A stretch of 16,133 bases of DNA from positions 1 through 16,133 of the forward strand of contig NZ_JAILPX010000034.1 of assembly GCF_024699275.1 (NCBI RefSeq). Direction: 5' to 3'. Position 1 is the first letter of the stretch. Each line of letters opens with the position of its first letter. The stretch is from Selenomonas sp. (GTDB lineage: Bacteria; Bacillota_C; Negativicutes; Selenomonadales; Selenomonadaceae). The notes beneath the pieces are model-generated. The model was not told where the DNA came from. It made no database searches and was given only the letters and a program-made list of their open reading frames with translations. Below, piece by piece: positions 1 through 7,400 of this stretch. The translations under genes were made by a program, and so were the position numbers.

Positions 1-132
1 AGCCTGTCCCGAGATGAAGTATCTCATGGAGAAATCCAGTAAGATTCCTTGAAGAAGACAAGGTAGATAGGTTGGGAGTGGAAGTGCCGTAAGGCATGCA
101 GCGGACCAATACTAATAAATCGAGGGCTTAAC
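1..132 (+). rRNA. 23S ribosomal RNA, 3' end (partial)
   Basis: The first ~132 bases match the conserved 3' terminus of bacterial 23S rRNA. The segment around 42-75 (AGATTCCTTGAAGAAGACAA) is the usual near-terminal stretch, and the final helix strand at about 105-132 (ACTAATAAATCGAGGGCTTA) is the hallmark of the 3' end. The gene enters from the left edge, so only the end is present. The exact mature 3' end is placed by recall of related sequences and may be off by a few bases. Normally a 5S gene follows within about 100-200 bases; here none is found before the terminator at 379-409. Confidence 0.95.
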
Positions 133-378
133 TTTGCTGAGCTGTCCAAGAGTCAGAGCGAGAGCGAAAGACGATTGGGAAACAGCTCGTATGCGAAAAC
201 GTCCCAAGAATCATGCCTGAAAGGCGCAGATGATTGGATGACGTTGACCGCTAAGACTAAAATGTTCAAGAGTACATTTTTAATGAAGCTGTTTTGCTTC
301 GCAAAACGGCAAAGCGACTCAGGGCGGCTAAAGCCGCGCTTCGCTGCTTTTCTTCTGTATAGTTTTGAGTGTATACGT
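133..378 (+). other. Structured 23S trailer with tandem stem-loops, no 5S rRNA
   Basis: This non-coding stretch between the 23S end and the terminator contains consecutive predicted stem-loops. They are: 139-149 with 175-188 (GAGCTGTCCAA with TTGG plus ACAGCTC, three-base bulge); 198-245, a long nested hairpin (AACGTC/GACGTT, CCA/TGG, ATCAT/ATGAT, GCC/GGC); 259-265 with 274-280 (AAAATGT/ACATTTT); 291-297 with 301-307 (GTTTTGC/GCAAAAC); and 324-328 with 333-337 (GCGGC/GCCGC). The segment at 352-370 resembles the 23S-5S spacers of other Firmicutes. I find no 5S-like sequence and no tRNA. These structures could be rRNA processing stems or a separate small RNA; the sequence alone does not decide. 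Confidence 0.6.
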
Positions 379-409
379 AAACTCCTGTTGTTTTGGCAGG
401 AGTTTTTTT
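379..409 (+). terminator. Intrinsic terminator of the rRNA operon
   Basis: A perfect 9-bp stem pairs 379-387 (AAACTCCTG) with 397-405 (CAGGAGTTT) around a 9-base loop, and the descending arm runs into seven T residues. This is a textbook rho-independent terminator and marks the end of the rRNA transcription unit. Confidence 0.88.
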
Positions 410-461
410 GTATATTTTTATGTAATGGAAAGAATGAAGCTCTAGTTTGAGGAGGCTGATT

Positions 462-977
462 ATGTCATTTTTAGAATTAGCGAAAGCGCGCTTTTCCACT
501 AGAAAATTTACTAATCAAGCAGTGGAAGATGAAAAACTGGCGAAGATTCTAGAGGCAGCCAAGGTGGCGCCTACGGCCAAGAATCTACAGCCACAGAAAA
601 TCTATGTCATTCAAAGTAAAGAAGGGGTGGACAAGCTCAATGAACTTACCCGTTGTATTTATGGAGCTACCACAGTTCTGATGGTGGCTTATGATGACCA
701 GATGGATTGGCAAAATCCATTGGAAGAGGGCGTACATTCCGGTGAGATAGATGCAGCCATTGTGGCTACCCATATGATGATGGAGGCTCAGGAACAGGGC
801 TTGGGTTCCTGTTGGGTTGGCTGGTTTCCGCCTGCAGAAACGGCCAAAGTTTTTGCCCTGCCGCCTAACATTCATCCGGTAATGCTATTGCCGATTGGCT
901 ATCCTGCGGAGGATTGTCATCCGGCGAAACTGCATAATCAGTATCGTGAGGATGCAGAAATGGTACGTATGCTTTGA
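462..977 (+). CDS. Nitroreductase-family FMN-dependent oxidoreductase
   Basis: A 171-residue cytoplasmic protein of the small nitroreductase family, which uses FMN and NAD(P)H for two-electron reduction of nitro compounds, quinones or related electron acceptors. Visible family features are the N-terminal FMN-phosphate motif ARFSTRKF (residues 9-16), the PTAKNLQPQ segment (37-45), the GLGSCWVGWF segment (113-122) and the C-terminal PIGYPAE (144-150). Length is normal for the short family members. I chose ATG 462 because GAGGAGG (449-455) lies six bases upstream; a TTG at 447 in the same frame is inside that ribosome binding site. The gene sits between two terminators and is probably monocistronic; its promoter is unclear and may overlap the rRNA terminator. 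The substrate cannot be inferred. Confidence 0.9.
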   Translation: MSFLELAKARFSTRKFTNQAVEDEKLAKILEAAKVAPTAKNLQPQKIYVIQSKEGVDKLNELTRCIYGATTVLMVAYDDQMDWQNPLEEGVHSGEIDAAIVATHMMMEAQEQGLGSCWVGWFPPAETAKVFALPPNIHPVMLLPIGYPAEDCHPAKLHNQYREDAEMVRML

Positions 978-987
978 TTATCAAATG

Positions 988-1025
988 AACTCCCCATCGG
1001 TCTATGTTGTGACGGGTGGGGAGTT
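988..1025 (+). terminator. Terminator after the nitroreductase gene
   Basis: AACTCCCC at 988-995 pairs with GGGGAGTT at 1018-1025, extendable by three more pairs (996-998 with 1015-1017, one of them G-U), with a loop of about 16 bases. The T-rich tail is short (TTTGTTGT), so termination may be only partial. The descending arm abuts the promoter of the next unit. Confidence 0.65.
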
Positions 1026-1036
1026 TGTTGTATAAT
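1007..1036 (+). promoter_or_regulatory. Sigma-A-type promoter of the ecfA1-ecfA2-ecfT-truA unit
   Basis: A perfect -10 box TATAAT (1031-1036) lies 18 bases downstream of TTGTGA (1007-1012), which matches the -35 consensus at four of six positions. The expected start is near 1043, giving a leader of about 30 bases before ATG 1075. The -35 box falls inside the preceding terminator hairpin. Confidence 0.6.
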
Positions 1037-1074
1037 AAGCTTTGTGTTGTGACGCGAATGAAAGAGGAATTTTC

Positions 1075-1917
1075 ATGGCTTTTATAGAGGTAAAAAATCT
1101 GACTCATATATATGGACAGGGCACAGAGCAGGAATTTTGTGCCTTAAGGGATGTGAATTTTCAAATCGAAAAAGGGGAGTTTGTGGCGATTTTAGGGGCG
1201 AATGGTTCTGGGAAGTCCACATTAGCCCGGCACTTGAATGGGTTGTTATTACCTACGGAAGGTTCCTGTCGGATAAATGGTTTGGATACCTTGATTCCCA
1301 AGGAGGTTTGGGAAATACGGCGACAGGTGGGAATGGTCTTTCAAAATCCCGATAATCAATTGATTGCCGGTGTAGTGGAGGATGATGTGGCCTTTGGTCC
1401 GGAAAATCTGGGTATGGAACCGGAGAAGATGCGACAGCAGGTTGATGCCGCCCTTAAGGCCGTAGGAATGACTGATTTTCGGCTATTTGCACCACATTTG
1501 CTTTCCGGCGGACAAAAACAGCGAGTAGCTATTGCAGGGGCATTAGCTATGAATACGAATTGTCTTATTCTTGATGAAGCAACGGCGATGCTGGATCCTC
1601 AAGGGCGCAGAGAAGTAATGACTTTGGTGGAGAAACTGCATCAGGAACGGGGCATGACCTTGGTGATCATTACCCATTTTATGGATGAAGCAGCTAAGGC
1701 TGATAGAGTGCTGGTTATGGAAAAGGGAAGATTGGTTCAGTCGGGTATTCCTAAAGAAATTTTTGCAGATGCACCCAGAATGCATCAACTGGGATTAGCC
1801 GTTCCGTTAGCCGTTGAGTTAGCCTGGCATTTACGGAAAGATGGAATGAATCTGCCGGATGACATTATAAATGATGATGATTTGATTGCCGCGCTGGAGG
1901 ATGGTTATGTCCATTGA
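1075..1917 (+). CDS. ecfA1: ECF transporter ATPase subunit EcfA1 (CbiO-like)
   Basis: A 280-residue ABC ATPase that, as a heterodimer with EcfA2, powers an energy-coupling factor importer for vitamins or metals. Its parts are in the standard order: Walker A GANGSGKS (41-48), Q-loop with FQNPDNQ (89-95; this PDNQ form is typical of EcfA1), signature LSGGQ (143-147), Walker B LILDEAT with catalytic Glu168, and H-loop His201. A C-terminal extension after about residue 220 is usual for the family. I placed the start at ATG 1075, six bases after GAGGA; an upstream in-frame TTG at 1042 has no Shine-Dalgarno sequence. It overlaps ecfA2 by 11 bases, which suggests translational coupling. No substrate-binding S component is encoded in this window. 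Confidence 0.95.
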   Translation: MAFIEVKNLTHIYGQGTEQEFCALRDVNFQIEKGEFVAILGANGSGKSTLARHLNGLLLPTEGSCRINGLDTLIPKEVWEIRRQVGMVFQNPDNQLIAGVVEDDVAFGPENLGMEPEKMRQQVDAALKAVGMTDFRLFAPHLLSGGQKQRVAIAGALAMNTNCLILDEATAMLDPQGRREVMTLVEKLHQERGMTLVIITHFMDEAAKADRVLVMEKGRLVQSGIPKEIFADAPRMHQLGLAVPLAVELAWHLRKDGMNLPDDIINDDDLIAALEDGYVH

Positions 1918-2773
1918 GTTAAAAAATGTTACCTATGTCTATATGCCTAATACACCTTATGAACGGATTGCCTTAAAAGATGTGTCCCTGACTATCGAAA
2001 CAGGAAGTTTTACGGCTATTGCCGGTCATACAGGTTCTGGCAAGTCTACGTTGGTCCAACATCTTAATGGCTTGTTAGTGCCTGCGGCTGGACAGGTGCT
2101 GGTGGATGGGGTAAGTATTCATGGACAGGATAAAGCTGCAAAAATAAAAGCCTGGCATGCCCGTCAACAGGTAGGCATGGTCTTTCAGTATGCGGAGACA
2201 CAGCTTTTTGAGGAAAGTATCGAAAAAGATATTGCCTTTGGTCCGCAGAATCAAGGACTTGATGAAGCAGAAGTCCGGGAACGGGTAAAAGAGGCTATGG
2301 ATTTAGTGGGGTTATCCTATAATGCGTATAAGGATATCTCTCCATTTGCCTTAAGTGGTGGACAGATGCGTCGGGTGGCTATTGCAGGCGTACTGGCCAT
2401 GCGTCCGAAATACCTTATCCTTGATGAACCTGCGGCAGGGTTGGACCCTCGTGGACGGGAAGAATTGATGGCTACTATCCAGAAACTGCATAAGAAGTGG
2501 AAATTAACCATTGTCTTTGTGTCCCATAGCATGGAAGATATCGCTCAATTGGCCGACCGCTTGATCGTCATGCAGGGGGGAGAGTTAAGAGCCGCAGCAT
2601 CACCGGCAGAGATTTTTGCGGATAATCAGTTGCTGCAAGAAACAGGTTTGGAGCAACCACAAATCATGCAGATCATGCAAAGGCTTTACCGAGCAGGTTT
2701 ACCTGTGGATGCACAGGCCTTGACGCCGGCAGCAGGGCTGACATCTCTAAGGGAGGTATTCCATGTTAAATAA
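1907..2773 (+). CDS. ecfA2: ECF transporter ATPase subunit EcfA2
   Basis: A 288-residue ABC ATPase, partner of EcfA1. Motifs are Walker A GHTGSGKS (40-47), Q-loop FQYAETQLFEE (93-103; the ETQLFE form marks EcfA2), signature LSGGQ (149-153), Walker B YLILDEP with Glu174, and H-loop His207. The start at ATG 1907 is supported by GGAGG at 1896-1900 with six-base spacing; ATG 1901 in the same frame is too close to that site. The first codons overlap the end of ecfA1, and its own last 11 bases overlap the start of ecfT, so the three subunits are likely made in coupled amounts. The two ATPases are clearly homologous and probably derive from an old duplication. Confidence 0.95.
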   Translation: MSIELKNVTYVYMPNTPYERIALKDVSLTIETGSFTAIAGHTGSGKSTLVQHLNGLLVPAAGQVLVDGVSIHGQDKAAKIKAWHARQQVGMVFQYAETQLFEESIEKDIAFGPQNQGLDEAEVRERVKEAMDLVGLSYNAYKDISPFALSGGQMRRVAIAGVLAMRPKYLILDEPAAGLDPRGREELMATIQKLHKKWKLTIVFVSHSMEDIAQLADRLIVMQGGELRAAASPAEIFADNQLLQETGLEQPQIMQIMQRLYRAGLPVDAQALTPAAGLTSLREVFHVK

Positions 2774-3560
2774 TATTATGATTGGACAATATTTTCCTGG
2801 CGATTCTTTTTTGCATCGAATGGATGCCCGGGTAAAGATATTGTTGCTGCTCATCTTATTGATTGAGGTCTTTGTCTTTACCAATGCCGCCATTTATATG
2901 GCTTTGTCGGCTATTACCTTTGGTTTGATCTTTCTTTCCAAAGTACCGGTAAGGATGGTGCTGCGTTCGTTAAAGCCCCTATGGTGGATTATTCTTTTTA
3001 CATTTGTCTTGCATCTATTCAGTCACCCAGGACGGGAAATTGCTCATCTGTGGCAGTTTGTTATTACGCAGGAGGGAGTCGAACAGGGGCTGTTAATCAG
3101 TATACGGTTGATGCTGCTCATCGTGTTGAGTACTTTACTGACTTTTACAACCAGCCCTTTGAAATTAACGGATGCTTTGGAAAGTTTATTATCCCCTTTT
3201 AAGCGCTGGGGATTACCAGCTCATGAGCTGGCTATGATGATGACCATTGCCCTGCGTTTTATTCCAACGTTGATCAGTGAAACCGATAAGATCATGAAGG
3301 CGCAGCAGTCAAGAGGTGCAGACTTTGTGACAGGCAGTATCCTTTCTCGTCTGAAGAATATGGTTCCCATTTTTGTGCCGCTTTTTCTTTCGGCATTTCG
3401 TCGAGCTGATGATTTAGCTTTGGCAATGGAGGCTCGTTGTTATCGTGGCGGCGAAGGGCGTACCCGGATGAAGGAAATGAAGCTGGCCAGGCTGGACTAC
3501 ATTTCTATAGGGGGCTTTACTTTGCTCAGCCTGGGATTAGGAGTTAGTTACTTTTTATGA
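2763..3560 (+). CDS. ecfT: ECF transporter transmembrane subunit EcfT
   Basis: A 265-residue membrane protein that scaffolds the ECF module and joins the ATPases to exchangeable substrate-binding S subunits. Hydrophobic segments lie at about 24-40, 43-60, 72-88, 108-130 and 246-263. The long cytoplasmic coupling region contains the two conserved Arg-containing motifs: AQQSRGAD (180-187; SRG where the consensus is ARG) and EARCYRGG (223-230). Length is normal. ATG 2763 has GGGAGG about six bases upstream and overlaps the ecfA2 stop. Since only the A1-A2-T core is present, this is probably a shared (group II) module serving S components encoded elsewhere; that is inference from the family. Confidence 0.93.
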   Translation: MLNNIMIGQYFPGDSFLHRMDARVKILLLLILLIEVFVFTNAAIYMALSAITFGLIFLSKVPVRMVLRSLKPLWWIILFTFVLHLFSHPGREIAHLWQFVITQEGVEQGLLISIRLMLLIVLSTLLTFTTSPLKLTDALESLLSPFKRWGLPAHELAMMMTIALRFIPTLISETDKIMKAQQSRGADFVTGSILSRLKNMVPIFVPLFLSAFRRADDLALAMEARCYRGGEGRTRMKEMKLARLDYISIGGFTLLSLGLGVSYFL

Positions 3561-4333
3561 AAACGGAACATAAAGTGGAAATGAAGGCTCGGGCACGGAA
3601 TATTGCGTTGAAGGTCGCTTATGATGGTACGGCTTACCATGGCTTCCAACGGCAGAGTCCACCAGTGACAGCGGTACAGAATGTATTGGAAAAAAAACTG
3701 GCGGTTATCTTTGGCGACAGTATTGAACTAGCGGCTTCCGGCCGCACCGATGCAGGGGTTCATGCCTATGGTCAGGTGGTGAATTTCTTTACCAATGGGC
3801 GTATTCCCATCGAGCGGGTGCCCTTGGCCGCTAACAGTCTGCTCCCGGAGGATATCGTGGTGAAAGAAGCCTGGGAAGCGGATGCAGATTTTAGTGCCCG
3901 TCACAGCGCCAAGGCAAAAACCTATCTCTATCGCATTCAGCAAGGGGCAACTCCAAGTCCGTTAACGGCTCGTTATGCCTGGTATGAACGGCGTCCCTTG
4001 GACTTGAATAAAATGCAGGCAGCCTTGGACATCATCAAGGGGACACATGATTTCAGTGCTTTCCGGGCTGCTGGTGGGGCGCCTATGAGTCCTGTACGGA
4101 CCATATATGAAGCCTGTGTAAGGGAAAAGCCGGCGGACCTGTTGGAATTCACCATTTATGGCAATGGTTTTCTCTATCATATGGTTCGGAATATCATCGG
4201 AACTGTGGCCAATGTAGGGCTGGGACGCATTAGTGTGGAACGGTTTGGGGAAATCCTGGCCAGTCTTGACCGTCAGCAGGCCAGTGCTACAGCGCCAGCC
4301 TGTGGTTTATATCTTTATAGTGTTGAGTATTGA
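3557..4333 (+). CDS. truA: tRNA pseudouridine(38-40) synthase TruA
   Basis: A 258-residue enzyme that isomerises uridines 38-40 in tRNA anticodon arms. The catalytic motif SGRTDAGVHA (61-70) carries the essential Asp65, and the N-terminal ALKVAYDGTAYHGFQRQ block is characteristic of TruA. The C-terminal DFSAFRAAGG and GNGFLYHMVRNIIGTV segments are also typical. The gene overlaps ecfT by four bases (ATGA), consistent with coupling; the nearest Shine-Dalgarno-like AGGAG is 13 bases upstream. An alternative ATG at 3581 would remove eight residues not conserved in the family and cannot be excluded. ecfA1-ecfA2-ecfT-truA is a classic Firmicutes order, usually near rplQ and rplM; here it stands apart from ribosomal protein genes. 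Confidence 0.95.
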   Translation: MKTEHKVEMKARARNIALKVAYDGTAYHGFQRQSPPVTAVQNVLEKKLAVIFGDSIELAASGRTDAGVHAYGQVVNFFTNGRIPIERVPLAANSLLPEDIVVKEAWEADADFSARHSAKAKTYLYRIQQGATPSPLTARYAWYERRPLDLNKMQAALDIIKGTHDFSAFRAAGGAPMSPVRTIYEACVREKPADLLEFTIYGNGFLYHMVRNIIGTVANVGLGRISVERFGEILASLDRQQASATAPACGLYLYSVEY

Positions 4334-4359
4334 TTAAGTGCTTTTGGTAACAAATTAGC

Positions 4360-4388
4360 TTGCACCAAAGGGTTGAATTTAATATAAT
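4360..4388 (+). promoter_or_regulatory. Promoter of the double-activase gene
   Basis: A perfect -10 box TATAAT (4383-4388) follows a 17-base spacer after a weak -35 TTGCAC (4360-4365, three of six). The predicted transcript starts near 4395, leaving a leader of about 45 bases before ATG 4440. There is no clear terminator after truA, so read-through from upstream is also possible. Confidence 0.5.
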
Positions 4389-4396
4389 ATGAAAGG

Positions 4397-4432
4397 AACC
4401 TGAAAAAGGTTTAATGGAATCAACTCAGGTGG
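4397..4432 (+). promoter_or_regulatory. Leader with two competing pairings, one covering the ribosome binding site
   Basis: ACCTGA (4398-4403) is the exact reverse complement of TCAGGT (4425-4430), which contains most of the Shine-Dalgarno sequence AGGTGG (4427-4432). The same left arm can instead form AACCT/AGGTT (4397-4401 with 4407-4411), leaving the ribosome site free. The two pairings are mutually exclusive. Both stems are short, so this is only a candidate translational switch. Confidence 0.25.
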
Positions 4433-4439
4433 TGAAACT

Positions 4440-7400
4440 ATGAAGTCTCTTTTGAATGTGGGCATAGATGTGGGCTCTACGACCATTAAATTGGTGGTGT
4501 TGGATCATGAGAAGAATATTCTCTACAAGAACTATGCCCGGCATTTTTCGGAAATTGGCAATGCCTTGCAGGAGAATCTGACCCAGTTGAAGTCTCTGGT
4601 GGGAGAGCGGAAGTTTACCTTCGCGTTGACTGGGTCGGCAGGGATGGGCATTGCCCAGCGTATTGGTCTGCCCTTTGTCCAGGAGGTTATTGCCTGTGCA
4701 GCAGCGGTGAAAAATTTGATTCCCCAGACGGATACCGTTGTCGAGTTAGGCGGTGAGGACGCCAAAATAACTTACTTCGGTGAAGCACCGGAACAGCGGA
4801 TGAATGGTGTCTGTGCCGGTGGTACAGGCTCTTTCATCGACCATATGGCATCCCTGCTGTCGACGGATGCGACTGGTCTTAATGAATTGGCAGAGAAGGG
4901 CAAGCAGATTTATACCATTGCTTCTCGGTGTGGTGTTTTTGCCAAGACGGATATTCAGGCCTTGATGAATGATGGGGCCGAGAAGGCAGATATAGCCTTG
5001 TCTATTTTCCAGGCGGTGGTCAATCAGACCATCGGCAATCTGGCGCAGGGGCGTCCCATTGACGGGCATGTAGCTTTTTTAGGCGGTCCATTGCATTTCT
5101 TGCCGGAACTGAAAAAGCGCTTTATCGAAACCTTGCAGTTGGATGAAGACCATGTTGTGGATGTGGATTATGGCAATTACTTTGTGGCTATGGGAGCTGC
5201 TCTTTCAGAGGAAGCCCAGCCCATGGATGTGGCTCATCTGGAAAGAGGAATTGCTAAGGCTCGTAATGCTGCGGCTAGCGAGACCCGGAATGCGGATTTT
5301 ACACTCTTTGCTGATGAAACGGAATATGCAGCATTCAAAGCCCGTCACGATAAGGATAAAGTGAAACGCGGAGACCTCGCAGGTTATCAAGGCCCAGTCT
5401 ATGTTGGGATTGATGCCGGTTCCACCACTACGAAAATAACGGCAATTGGTCAAGAGAAAGAGATTCTTTATACTTCTTATGGCAGCAATCAGGGCTCCCC
5501 ACTATCTACGGTGGTGCGGGAGATGCAGGAGCTTTATAAGGCTCTGCCGGAAAAAGCTTATATTGCCAGTACGATGACCACAGGCTATGGTGAGGCTATT
5601 GTCAAAGCGGCGCTCCATGCTGATGGCGGCGAGGTGGAAACCTTCGCTCATTTGCGAGCAGCTCAGGAATTTTGCCCGGAAGTGACCTTTGTGCTGGATA
5701 TAGGCGGTCAGGACATGAAGTGTTTCTTCGTCAAGGACGGCAATATCGGCAATATTACCTTGAATGAAGCCTGTTCGGCGGGCTGTGGCTCCTTTATCCA
5801 GAACTTTGCCGAAGGGCTGTCCATGACGCCTGCTGAGTTTGCCAGGAAAGCGTTAACATCGAAAGCACCGGTGGATTTAGGTACCCGTTGTACGGTATTC
5901 ATGAATTCCAAGGTTAAACAGGCGCAAAAGGAAGGCGCAGAGGTTGCGGATATCTCAGCAGGTATCGCTTTTTCGGTTATCAAGAACGCCTTGTTTAAGG
6001 TTATGCAGCTTAAAGATGTGCGGGAATTAGGCGACCATATTGTAGTGCAGGGGGGAACCTTCTATAATGATGCGGTGCTGCGTTGTATGGAAAAGCTATT
6101 GGATCGGGAGGTTATTCGCCCGGACATTGCCGGACTGATGGGCGCCTATGGTGCTGCTATCCTGGCGTTGGAAAGCGGCCGGGAAAAGTCAGCCATTCTG
6201 CCCCTGGATAAATTGCAGCAGTTCCATGTGGAAACCAGTTCCTACCGTTGTAAAGGCTGCGGCAACAGCTGCCTGATTACCATGCAGAAATTCCCGGACG
6301 GGGGCAAATACTTCACGGGCAACCGCTGTGAACGGGGCATTGGCGGCCAAAAGCAGACGGAAGAGGAAACGCCTAATATCTATGCCTACAAATACAGACG
6401 GGTATTCAAGTATTACCGTCCTTTGGAGCATCCTAGCCGAGGCACTATTGGTATCCCCCGGGTACTTAACATGTATGAGGATTACCCATTTTGGTTTACG
6501 TTTCTGACCTTTTTAGGGTACCGGGTAGAACTGTCGGGCAAGTCCAGTGCCAAGATGTATTACAAGGGGATGGCGACGGTTCCCTCTGATTCCCTTTGCT
6601 ATCCGGCTAAGATTACCCATGGTCATATCATGGATTTGGTGGAAAAGGGCATCAAAAAGATTTTCTATCCCTGTGCTCCCTATAATATGGAGGACGAGGT
6701 TCATGATTCCGACAATCATTTCAATTGTCCTATCGTGGCTTCCTATGCGGAAAATATCCGGGGCAATATGGATGTGTTGGAGCAGCAGAATATTGATTTT
6801 ATTCAGCCCTTCGTGCCGATTCACGATCGGAAGCGTCTGATTGTCCGTCTTTATGAGGAATTAGGTAAGCGGGAATCCATTAGCAAGCAGGAAATTGCCG
6901 GAGCCGTAGATGCAGCATATAAGGAAATTGCCCGCTATCGGGAAGATGTGCGGCAATATGGTAGAAAAATTCTGGAGCGCATTGCGCGTACCGGTGAGCA
7001 GGCCATTATGCTGGTGGGCCGCCCTTATCATGTGGATCCGGAAATTAACCATGGTATTCCGGAAATGATTCAGTCCTATAAGCTGCCGGTACTGTCGGAG
7101 GATGCTGTCTATCATCTGCCGGTAAAGGCCCAACGTCTGCAGGTGGTCAACCAATGGAGTTATCATGCCCGCCTGTATCATGCGGCGCAGTTTGTGGCGG
7201 AGCATCCGAACCTCACGCTGATTCAGTTCAGCTCCTTTGGCTGCGGATTGGATGCGCTGACTACGGAGCAGGTCAAGGACATTCTGGAAAAACATCAGCG
7301 CATCTACACCATGATTAAGCTGGATGAAGTATCCAATCTGGGAGCGGCAAGGATACGTCTGCGTTCTTTGATGGCAGCTCTTTCCCGGAGAAAGCCTGTA

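Noticed and set aside
175..450. A 91-codon open frame across the rRNA trailer
   Set aside because: It starts with TTG without a ribosome site, runs through the stem-loops and the terminator, and has no recognisable protein pattern.
4341..4371. Stem-loop after truA as a terminator
   Set aside because: The stem (CTTTTGGT/ACCAAAGG) is followed by GGTTGAA rather than a T run, and its right arm overlaps the -35 region of the next gene.
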